47,718 nucleotides of DNA. Source: Acidobacteriota bacterium. GTDB lineage: Bacteria; Acidobacteriota; Vicinamibacteria; Vicinamibacterales; UBA8438. The position numbers were made by a program, and so were the translations under genes. The DNA lies in the NCBI GenBank assembly GCA_011523845.1, contig WTFV01000055.1, forward strand, positions 1 through 47,718. Reading direction: 5' to 3'. How positions within the stretch are numbered: the stretch's first letter is position 1; every line of letters begins with the position of its first letter. The notes below the pieces were generated by a model, which saw only the letters and a list, made by a program, of their open reading frames with translations, was not told the origin of the DNA and did no database searches. Positions 41,486-47,718 of this stretch are shown piece by piece.

Positions 41486-42868
41486 TCAGTCCGCCGGCGC
41501 GCCGGGATCGAGCTCGTCCAGCGCTTCGAGCGCGTCGTCGACCGCTTCCGTGTCGAGGAGGGCGGCGCCCGGTTCTTCCCCGTGCAGGCCGTAGGTGGCG
41601 TCGCCGGACCGGCCCAGGAGCACCCGTTCCTCGTCGCCGTCGTCCCCGAACGTCGCGGTGATGGCGGCCAGCGGCGCGTCGAGTCCGGTGCCCTGACGGC
41701 TCTCGACGAAGGAATCCGCGCGCAGGTCCGACAACGCCCGCAACAGGGCGTCCATCTCCGGACGCTCGATGTCGGCCGGCTCCGGCTCGATCCGACGCCA
41801 GACGTCCTCGCCCGCGGCATCGTCGTCCTCGCCTTCCGCGGCCTCCGCAGGCGGTCCCTTCTCGAACCGGATCGTCCGGTCGTCACGCACCACGGTAAGC
41901 GTGGCGGCGTTGAAGGGCCGGAAGTCGAACAGGTCCCTCTGCCGATAGGTGTCCGCCCCGCGCGCCAGGTCGTCGACCAGGGCGGCGTCGATGGTGAAGA
42001 CCAGGTCGCGCGCCGCGTCCCGGGCGTACACGGTCGTCGCCGGGTTCTCGTCGCCGACCAGCAGGGTGTAGCTCTCGCCGCCGACCTCGACCGTCGCGGC
42101 AAGCCGCGGGCCGTCGAGCCCGAAGGGTTCCAGCGCGTCGTCCGCGACCGACTCCGATTCGATGGCGATCATCTCGCCCGAGCCGAGCCGTCCGACCATC
42201 GCTTCCACGAGCCCGAAGTCCGCCCGCGCCTCCAGCGGCTCGACGACGCGCCAGTTGTTGTCGGCCTTCGCGAAGCGGAGCGTGTCGTCGCCCTGCTCGA
42301 CGGTGAAGCTCGTGACGTCCGGGCCGGTGAACTCCAGGATGGACCGGTCGCGCAGTTCGAACGTGGTGCGGTTCAGCGTCGATTCGACGAAGTCGGCGAC
42401 CAGGATCACCCGGCTGCCGATGGCCGCGTAGCGCTCTCCGCCCGTGGGCGTCTCGTCGCCGACGGACAGGGTCAGCGGCTCGCCGTCCGGCGTGGCGAAG
42501 GTGACGCTGACCGGCGGTGCGGCCAACCCGAAGGGCGCCAGGTCGGCGGCTTCCTCTTCGACCACGCGCCGGATCTCGAGCGCGGCGAGGGTGGTGGCGA
42601 TGGCCGTCGCCGCATTGTCGTCGGCCTCGGTCTCGACCGGCGCGGTGACCATCCAGTCGATCTCGTTCTCCGTGCGGGTCAGCACCGTGGCGTCGCCGTT
42701 CTCCGCGTTCACCGTGAGGTCCGTGATGCGGCCGGCCGCCACGTCGAAGGCGTTTTCGTTGGCGTCCGCTTCCGAAGCCGGCGGGCGTTCGCGCTCCACG
42801 AACCAGGCGTAGCCGCCGAGTGCGAGGAAGAGCACGAGCAGCACGAGCGTCGAGCGCAGGCGTCGCAT
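41486..42868 (-). CDS. DUF4340 protein of the ABC/GldG exporter
   Basis: 460 residues. One N-terminal membrane helix (STLVLLVLFLALGGYAWFVE) followed by repeating DUF4340 beta domains outside (ITDLTVNAENGDATVLTRTE, ALEIRRVVEEEAADLAPFGL and ILEFTGPDVTSFTVEQGDDT). Very acidic. It follows the GldG-like gene by 6 nt. DUF4340 proteins accompany ABC systems of gliding-motility type; their cargo is not known. Confidence 0.85.
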   Translation of the reverse strand: MRRLRSTLVLLVLFLALGGYAWFVERERPPASEADANENAFDVAAGRITDLTVNAENGDATVLTRTENEIDWMVTAPVETEADDNAATAIATTLAALEIRRVVEEEAADLAPFGLAAPPVSVTFATPDGEPLTLSVGDETPTGGERYAAIGSRVILVADFVESTLNRTTFELRDRSILEFTGPDVTSFTVEQGDDTLRFAKADNNWRVVEPLEARADFGLVEAMVGRLGSGEMIAIESESVADDALEPFGLDGPRLAATVEVGGESYTLLVGDENPATTVYARDAARDLVFTIDAALVDDLARGADTYRQRDLFDFRPFNAATLTVVRDDRTIRFEKGPPAEAAEGEDDDAAGEDVWRRIEPEPADIERPEMDALLRALSDLRADSFVESRQGTGLDAPLAAITATFGDDGDEERVLLGRSGDATYGLHGEEPGAALLDTEAVDDALEALDELDPGAPAD

Positions 42869-42874
42869 GGCCGT

Positions 42875-44518
42875 TCACCCCCGCCGGTTCCACCAGGTGT
42901 AGATGCCCGCCCCCGCGATGAAGGCCGGCAGGAGCACGACCGAGAGCCAGAAGACGCGCCACTGCTGATCGGCGGTCAGCGTGATGCGCCGGTCCTCGGG
43001 TTCGCGCGGGCGGATCGCGATGAGGTTCTCCTGCTGCGCGAGCCAGTTGATGGTGTTGAGGGCCAGGTCGAGGTTGCCCTGAATCCCGACCGCGCTGTTC
43101 GAGGCGAAGTCCGAATCGCCGAAGACCGCGAGCCGCGCCTGCAGCGGGGCATCGTCGTCGTCCTCGTTCTCGCCGTCCTGGGCGGCTTCGGTTTCAGCGG
43201 CCCCGTCGCCCTCGGGGTCGTCCGCGTCTTCCGGCGGCTCGGCCGCGTCGATGGTCTGCGACACGACCGCGGCAATCGGTACGGGTCCGGGCACGTCGCC
43301 CGCGTCCTCGTCCAGGGTCACCTCGCCCGTCGCGAGCTGGGTCAGGTCGGCCTCGGCCCAGCTCCGGACGCCGGTCTCGACGACCACCTCCCCGATCCGG
43401 CCCGACACGCCGCCTGCCACCGGCTGCACCGAGCGGGCGAGGGGGAAGGCGGTCAGCAGGTTGAAGTCGTCGGTGATGGCATGCGGCGGGTAGGACGCCG
43501 CGACCGGCACGGAGGCGTCCGTGCCGAGCAGTTGCCCGACGCCGCTCGCGTCGACGACGACATCCGCGCCGAGCTCGATGCCCCATTCGCCGGCCAGCGC
43601 GATCAGGTTGGGCTGCGGCGGTTCGTCGCCGGTGTCCTGCGGATCCAGCATGAGCAGCAGCTTGCCGCCGCCGTCGAGATAGTCGCGCAGCAGTTCCGCC
43701 TCGGTCGGGAGCAGGTCGGTCGACGGGCCCGCGACGACGAGCACCGTGGCGTCGGCCGGCACCTCGCCGGTCTGCGCGAGGACGACGGTCTCGACCCGGA
43801 AGTTGTCGCGTCCCAGGGCGTCGCGCACGGCGCCGTAGCCGTCGCGATCGTCGTCGCTCTCGGGATCGCGCTCGCCGTGGCCCTGGACGAAGTAGACGAC
43901 GCGTTCCTCGCCCTCCACCGCCTTGATCAGGGCGTTCGTCAGCTCCTGCTCGGCGATCGACGTGGTGCGCTCGATGCGGCCCTCGTACTCGAAGACGATC
44001 GTGCCGTACGCCTGCACCTCGTACTGCCGCGCGCGGACGGGGTTGCGATCGATGTCGATGTACTCGACGTCCACCTGCGACGAGACGTAGGCGTACTCGT
44101 CGAGGCGGTCGCGGTAGCTCGGGAACTCCGCCTCGCGGGCGAAGACGAGCACGGCGATCGGCGCCTCGAGCGCCTGCAGCACGCGCCGCGTCTGGTCCGA
44201 CAGCGAGTACTGCTGTGCGGCGGTAAGATCCCAGCGCACGTTCTGCCGCGACAGGATGTAGTTGGCGGCGACGAGGATGCCCAGCGCCAGCAACACCCCG
44301 GACGTCGCCACCACTCCCTCGCGCGCCTGCCGCCGGCTGAAGAAGGCGAGGATGTCGCGCCACTGGCTCAGCGTGTGCACCGCGACCATCGCCAGGCCGA
44401 CGACGGCGAGCCACCACCAGAGCTCCTGCTGATCCGGAAGCGTGAAGCGCACGACGAGCGCCGCGAACACCACCGCGACGCCGGCCCACCCGAGCCCCTG
44501 CAAGACCCTGTTCGCCAT
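42875..44518 (-). CDS. GldG-like auxiliary component of an ABC exporter
   Basis: 547 residues from ATG 44518 (GTG 44536 possible). Membrane segments near the N-terminus (GWAGVAVVFAALVVRFTLP, VLLALGILVAANYILSRQNV) and at the C-terminus (VFWLSVVLLPAFIAGAGIYT) flank a GldG/ABC_transp_aux domain: LSDQTRRVLQALEAPIAVLV, YFVQGHGERDPESDDDRDGY, LLMLDPQDTG and RLAVFGDSDFASNS. An acidic run (about 430-450) lies in a loop. It is the third gene of the ABC-permease-GldG-DUF4340 operon. The system exports an unknown substrate or remodels the envelope. Confidence 0.88.
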   Translation of the reverse strand: MANRVLQGLGWAGVAVVFAALVVRFTLPDQQELWWWLAVVGLAMVAVHTLSQWRDILAFFSRRQAREGVVATSGVLLALGILVAANYILSRQNVRWDLTAAQQYSLSDQTRRVLQALEAPIAVLVFAREAEFPSYRDRLDEYAYVSSQVDVEYIDIDRNPVRARQYEVQAYGTIVFEYEGRIERTTSIAEQELTNALIKAVEGEERVVYFVQGHGERDPESDDDRDGYGAVRDALGRDNFRVETVVLAQTGEVPADATVLVVAGPSTDLLPTEAELLRDYLDGGGKLLLMLDPQDTGDEPPQPNLIALAGEWGIELGADVVVDASGVGQLLGTDASVPVAASYPPHAITDDFNLLTAFPLARSVQPVAGGVSGRIGEVVVETGVRSWAEADLTQLATGEVTLDEDAGDVPGPVPIAAVVSQTIDAAEPPEDADDPEGDGAAETEAAQDGENEDDDDAPLQARLAVFGDSDFASNSAVGIQGNLDLALNTINWLAQQENLIAIRPREPEDRRITLTADQQWRVFWLSVVLLPAFIAGAGIYTWWNRRG

Positions 44519-44523
44519 GGTCG

Positions 44524-45294
44524 CTACCCCCGCCACCTTTCGCTGTCGACCGACTTCGCGGTCAGGAACAGGCCGAAGGCGATGAAACTGAGGTAATAGG
44601 TCACGTGCGCCGTGTCGATCACGCCCTTCGAGAAGTCGTCGAAGTGCTCCAGGATCGACAGGTACGAGAGGATGGGGCCGGCCGTCGGCCCGGCCGAGTC
44701 GGACATCCAGCTCAGGACCCAGAACAGGAGCAGCACCGAGAACGTGCCGACGCCCGCCACGACCTGGTTGCGCGTGGCGCTCGACACCAGCAGGCCGAGG
44801 GCGATGAACGAGGCGCCCATGAGCGCCAGCCCGAGGTAGCCGGTCAGGATCGAGCCGAGCTCGGGTTCGCCGTACCAGAAGAGTATGCCCATGTGGACGG
44901 CGGTGACCGAGAGCATGAGCAGGAAGAGTGCAAGCGCGCCGAGGAACTTGCCGAGAATGATCTCCATGTCGCTGAGCGGCGACGTCAGCAGCAGCTCGAT
45001 GGTGCCGGAGCGCTTTTCCTCGGCGTAGGACCGCGCGGTCAGGAACGGCAGGATGAACAGCAGGATGATCGCGGTGTTCGAGAGGAGCGGCCGGATCATG
45101 AACTCGTTGATGTTGACGGTCTGCGGTCCGCCCCCGAACATGCCCGCCTGCGAGCTGAACTGCACCATGAAGGCGAGACTGGCGAAGTAGAAGTAGCCGT
45201 ACAGCAACGCGAACAGGCCGACCACGACGTAGGCGATCGGCGAGACGAAGTAGGAGCGCAGCTCCCGGTGGGCGATCGCGAGGACGTTACTCAT
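44524..45294 (-). CDS. ABC-2-type permease of the GldF type
   Basis: 256 residues with six hydrophobic segments, including AYVVVGLFALLYGYFYFASL, LSNTAIILLFILPFLTARSY and GTFSVLLLFWVLSWM. The motif EEKRSGTIELLLTSPLSDMEIILGKF is the permease element that contacts the ATPase. The start overlaps the ATPase gene by 8 nt (ATGAGTAA), and GldG follows after 5 nt. Confidence 0.92.
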   Translation of the reverse strand: MSNVLAIAHRELRSYFVSPIAYVVVGLFALLYGYFYFASLAFMVQFSSQAGMFGGGPQTVNINEFMIRPLLSNTAIILLFILPFLTARSYAEEKRSGTIELLLTSPLSDMEIILGKFLGALALFLLMLSVTAVHMGILFWYGEPELGSILTGYLGLALMGASFIALGLLVSSATRNQVVAGVGTFSVLLLFWVLSWMSDSAGPTAGPILSYLSILEHFDDFSKGVIDTAHVTYYLSFIAFGLFLTAKSVDSERWRG

Positions 45295-46297
45295 CGGCGT
45301 TCTCCCTTGCCGCGGCCGGATCGTCGAGGTCTTCGTCCCCCGCGTCCTCCTCCTCGCCGGCCGGCTCTTCCGCGGTCGTCAATTGCAGGAAGATCTCTTC
45401 CAGACTGCGTCGCGCCCGGCGCAATTCCAGCAGGCCCCAGCCGTTGGCGACGACCGCGTTCGCCAGCTCCCGGCGGATGTCCCCGTCCTGCTCGCTCTGG
45501 ACCTCGATGGTGCGACCGTCGCCGCCGGGCTCGCCCACGCTCACGGAAGCGACCCCGGGGATCGCCAGCAGCGCGGCGGTCGGATCGGCGCCCGCCGTGT
45601 CGACCTGCATCTGAATGGTGACCGCCCCGTGCAGGCGTCCCGTCAGGTTGTCCGGCGAGTCCTCGGCGACGACGCGGCCCTTGTTGATGATCACCACCCG
45701 CTCGCACGTCTGGGCCACCTCGGGCAGGATGTGCGTGCTCAGAATGATGGTGTGATCGCCGGCCAGCTCCTTGATCAGCTCGCGGGTCTCGATGATCTGC
45801 TTCGGATCGAGGCCGGCGGTCGGCTCGTCCAGAATGAGCACGTCCGGATTGTGCAGGATCGCCTGCGCCAGTCCCACGCGCTGCCGGTAGCCCTTCGACA
45901 GCTTCCCGCAATGACGGTCGGCCACGTCGCCGATGCTGGTGCGCTCCATGGCCTGATCGATGCGGGTGCGCCGCACCGAGGCCGCGAGCCCGTTGATGCG
46001 GGCGACGAACGTCAGGTACTCGCGCACCGTCATGTCGGGATAGAGCGGCGGCGATTCCGGCAGGTAGCCGGTTCGGCGCTTGGCTTCGATCGGCTCCTCG
46101 AGGACGTCGAATCCGGCGACCGTGGCGGTGCCCTCGGTCGGCGGCAGGTAGCCGGTCAGCACGCGCATCGTGGTGGTCTTCCCGGCGCCGTTGGGGCCGA
46201 GGAAGCCGAGGATCTGCCCTGCCTCCACCCGGAAGCTCACGTCGTCGACAGCAGCCACCGGACCGTAGCGCTTCGTGACATGCTGCACTTCAATCAC
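45287..46297 (-). CDS. ABC transporter ATPase of the GldA type
   Basis: 336 residues from GTG 46297, with CAGGAG 7 nt upstream; an earlier start at 46375 is not supported. Walker A GPNGAGKT (34-41), Q-loop LPESPPLYPDMTV, signature LSKGYRQRVGLAQAIL, Walker B VLILDEPTAGLD and switch His STHILPEV. An added C-terminal domain (230-310) and an acidic tail follow. First gene of the exporter operon; a possible promoter is at 46393-46422. Confidence 0.94.
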   Translation of the reverse strand: MIEVQHVTKRYGPVAAVDDVSFRVEAGQILGFLGPNGAGKTTTMRVLTGYLPPTEGTATVAGFDVLEEPIEAKRRTGYLPESPPLYPDMTVREYLTFVARINGLAASVRRTRIDQAMERTSIGDVADRHCGKLSKGYRQRVGLAQAILHNPDVLILDEPTAGLDPKQIIETRELIKELAGDHTIILSTHILPEVAQTCERVVIINKGRVVAEDSPDNLTGRLHGAVTIQMQVDTAGADPTAALLAIPGVASVSVGEPGGDGRTIEVQSEQDGDIRRELANAVVANGWGLLELRRARRSLEEIFLQLTTAEEPAGEEEDAGDEDLDDPAAARENADE

Positions 46298-46392
46298 TGC
46301 GCAACTCCTGAATCGGGTGCGCCGGGAGGAGCCCCCAGCGTTTCTGGTGGCCGGAACGCGGCCGGATTGACTCAAGCAATCGTCAAACGAAA

Positions 46393-46422
46393 ATGGTAAT
46401 CAGGAGGGCGAAAGGGTGTCAA
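46393..46422 (-). promoter_or_regulatory. Candidate promoter of the ABC/GldG/DUF4340 operon
   Basis: On the minus strand TTGACA (46422-46417), 18 nt spacer, TACCAT (46398-46393). It lies about 95 nt upstream of the ATPase start, in DNA that is less GC-rich than its surroundings. Confidence 0.45.
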
Positions 46423-46454
46423 CCGCGGATTGCGGCCGGCGGCGGCCGGCACGG

Positions 46455-47171
46455 TCACGACTCGTCGGCGGCCACGTTCCGGTCGACGAACTCGTCGATG
46501 GCCGCCTGGTCGGCGGAGTCGACCTGCTCGAAGCGCAGGCCCATGCCGCGGCGCGATTCGCTCCAGACGACGCGTGCCCGTGCTTCGACGGCGCGTTCGG
46601 TTGCCGGCAGCCGGAATCTGACGTCTACCGCCGTGCCGGGGGCGAGCGGGGTCGTCGTCCACACGCCCAGGCCCCCCTTGCCGAGGTCGAGCGTACGCGC
46701 CGCGGTGACGGTGCCGTCGAACCGGCAGGCGACGGGAATGCCGAGGGCGACCCGAGGACTCAGGCGCCGATTGAAGTTGTCCGGAAAGAGATGCGGCGCC
46801 AGCACCGGGACGATGTGCCCCGCCCCGCTGTGCTCGTTCACGTAGCCGGCGATCCCGAGGCCGGCCAACTGCCGGATCTCCTGCGCATCGGCTATCGATC
46901 CGCTGAAGACCAGGATGGGCGGCCGGCAGGCGCCGCACGCGCGGATGGCCCTGATCAGATCGACCGCCGGGGGCGGCACGAGCCGCAGGTTCAGTACGAT
47001 GAGGTCGATCGCGACCGCTCGGGCCCGGATGCAGGACAGGAGTTCGGGCCCGCTTCCTACGCCGATTGCCGTATGACCGGCGTTCTCGAGCGCGGCCGCA
47101 AAGCGGTTCCGGACGTCGGCGGTGTCGTCGGCTACCACGACGGTCTTCGGAGTCGTGGCGGAGGCGGCCAT
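46455..47171 (-). CDS. Receiver-like domain fused to PilZ, probable pseudo-receiver
   Basis: 238 residues. The first 120 form a response-regulator fold: acidic pair D15-D16 (VVVADDTADV) and a Ser at position 90. Position 61, where the phosphorylated Asp should stand (LIVLNLRL), is Asn, and the conserved Lys is Asn112 (GYVNE), so phosphorylation is unlikely. Residues 130-238 are PilZ-like: R136-x-x-x-R140 (RRLSPR) is present and the second motif is DLGKGGLG with Gly in place of Ser. It may bind cyclic di-GMP weakly or act as a scaffold. Not visibly in an operon. Confidence 0.82.
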   Translation of the reverse strand: MAASATTPKTVVVADDTADVRNRFAAALENAGHTAIGVGSGPELLSCIRARAVAIDLIVLNLRLVPPPAVDLIRAIRACGACRPPILVFSGSIADAQEIRQLAGLGIAGYVNEHSGAGHIVPVLAPHLFPDNFNRRLSPRVALGIPVACRFDGTVTAARTLDLGKGGLGVWTTTPLAPGTAVDVRFRLPATERAVEARARVVWSESRRGMGLRFEQVDSADQAAIDEFVDRNVAADES

Positions 47172-47230
47172 CCCTGAATCTATCGGTCGCTCGCCGTCCG
47201 CAGACAGGCGCGACGGGGATCGCCGCGGCG

Positions 47231-47259
47231 TTGCAGCGCCCGGGGCCTGTCGCTATAAT
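47231..47259 (+). promoter_or_regulatory. Near-consensus sigma-70 promoter
   Basis: TTGCAG at 47231-47236 and TATAAT at 47254-47259 with exactly 17 nt between. The zinc-ribbon gene starts 16 nt after the -10, so the transcript is expected to be nearly leaderless or to have a very short leader. Confidence 0.75.
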
Positions 47260-47275
47260 CCGTCGACTATCGGCC

Positions 47276-47473
47276 ATGTCCTGCTGTCCGGCATGCGATG
47301 CGGAGATCGACGTCGACGAGTTCGACGTGGACCGGGACGACGAGTTGAGTTGTCCGGAATGCGGGACCAACCTCGTGGTGGCCTCCGTCGCGCCGGTTGC
47401 GCTCGCTCCTTCGCCCGGCGAGTCGGAAGGCTGGCCAGGGGATGAGCAGGAGGAGGCTAAACCTTTCCATTGA
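47276..47473 (+). CDS. Small zinc-ribbon protein (LysW-like Cys arrangement)
   Basis: 65 residues from ATG 47276. Two Cys pairs, C4-x-x-C7 (CPAC) and C26-x-x-C29 (CPEC), separated by an acidic segment (DAEIDVDEFDVDRDDEL), as in the LysW amino-group carrier. The C-terminal EDWGE of LysW is missing and the protein ends in EEAKPFH, so the carrier role is not supported. No lys or arg genes are nearby. Expression from the strong upstream promoter seems likely. Confidence 0.7.
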   Translation: MSCCPACDAEIDVDEFDVDRDDELSCPECGTNLVVASVAPVALAPSPGESEGWPGDEQEEAKPFH

Positions 47474-47499
47474 CACGGTTTGACGAGAGTCTGTAAGCT
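47470..47499 (+). promoter_or_regulatory. Candidate promoter of the terminal lipoprotein gene
   Basis: Perfect -35 TTGACA at 47470-47475; 18-nt spacer; weak -10 TAAGCT at 47494-47499. The -35 overlaps the stop of the zinc-ribbon gene. The lipoprotein start is 84 nt downstream of the -10, giving a leader with no obvious structure. Confidence 0.45.
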
Positions 47500-47583
47500 C
47501 GGCCCCTGACGTGGCCGGTTGGAGGGTGGACGTCCCAGCGACGCCCAAGCTGAATACTGACGAAAATGTGGGAGAGCCGCATT

Positions 47584-47718
47584 ATGAAATCAGCGTGGCG
47601 ACACCTCTTGATTGTCTTCGTGGCTGTGGTCATGGCCCTCGGGGCCGTTGCCTGCGGTGGCAACCCGCCGCCGGAGCCGCCACCTCCACCTCCACCGGCG
47701 CCGGAGCCGCCTCCGCCG
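47584..47718 (+). CDS. Lipoprotein with Pro-rich linker, cut by the window end (Pal-like start)
   Basis: 45 residues are visible. MKSAWRHLLIVFVAVVMALG then AVACGG is a signal peptide with a lipobox (Cys at about 24), followed by NPPPEPPPPPPPAPEPPPP. Acidobacterial and related peptidoglycan-associated lipoproteins (Pal, OmpA-like) often have such a Pro-rich linker after the Cys; the OmpA domain would lie beyond the window, so the identity is only suggested. Confidence 0.7.
   Translation, partial: MKSAWRHLLIVFVAVVMALGAVACGGNPPPEPPPPPPPAPEPPPP

Noticed and set aside
40943..44596. 1217-codon open frame on the plus strand across DUF4340 and GldG
   Set aside because: The opposite strand encodes clear membrane and extracytoplasmic proteins with family motifs; this frame is an antisense shadow.

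Overview
The window is very GC-rich, uses GTG and TTG starts freely, and packs genes with many 1-8 nt ATGA/GTGA/TGATG overlaps. A secreted PQQ-type dehydrogenase, a cytochrome c, a GldG/DUF4340 ABC exporter, queuosine genes, a small microcompartment (BMC) locus with three EutN-type vertex genes, and abundant intergenic repeats together suggest an Acidobacteriota chromosome, perhaps Vicinamibacteria-like. The assignment is inferred from gene content and style; no rRNA or other marker gene is present to confirm it.

Layout. 1-3049: cytochrome c, GNAT acetyltransferase, a DegT aminotransferase with a low-complexity insert, and an intact RHH/RelE toxin-antitoxin pair. 3187-9111: a five-gene operon for an accessory Hsp70 machine (large TPR-like protein, J-like protein without a standard HPD, GrpE, Hsp70, zinc-ribbon/helical protein). 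9230-15964: an accessory island on the minus strand holding a DUF433 antitoxin with a frameshifted partner, an HD phosphohydrolase plus YwgA-like protein, an orphan ParD, a type I methyltransferase scar, a chain of overlapping brnT*-brnA-vapB-vapC* genes whose toxins are broken, and an AAA ATPase with a DUF4435/TOPRIM-like tail. 15984-19672: PQQ dehydrogenase, DUF2231 membrane protein and a methyltransferase.

19823-34819 is mostly housekeeping: yebC-ruvC-ruvA-ruvB, fabH, queA, a CAU-anticodon tRNA, an inserted AAA/DUF4276 pair, tilS, ftsH, folP, cdaA, cdaR, glmM. 34859-37948 is a TRASH/YHS protein and the compact BMC locus (class II aldolase, one BMC-H, three BMC-P, one small Cys-tailed protein). 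38018-39407 is a queuosine-precursor transporter and queC. 39631-46297 (minus) holds DacB and the ABC/GldG/DUF4340 exporter. The end has a pseudo-receiver/PilZ protein, a small zinc ribbon behind a near-consensus promoter, and the start of a proline-rich lipoprotein.

The points most worth following are the accessory Hsp70 operon, the island in which antitoxins are intact and toxins are broken, the single-gene AAA-DUF4435 (PARIS-like) and two-gene AAA-DUF4276 candidate defence systems, the minimal BMC locus with apparent encapsulation helices, and dispersed hairpin repeats that supply stop codons to neighbouring genes.
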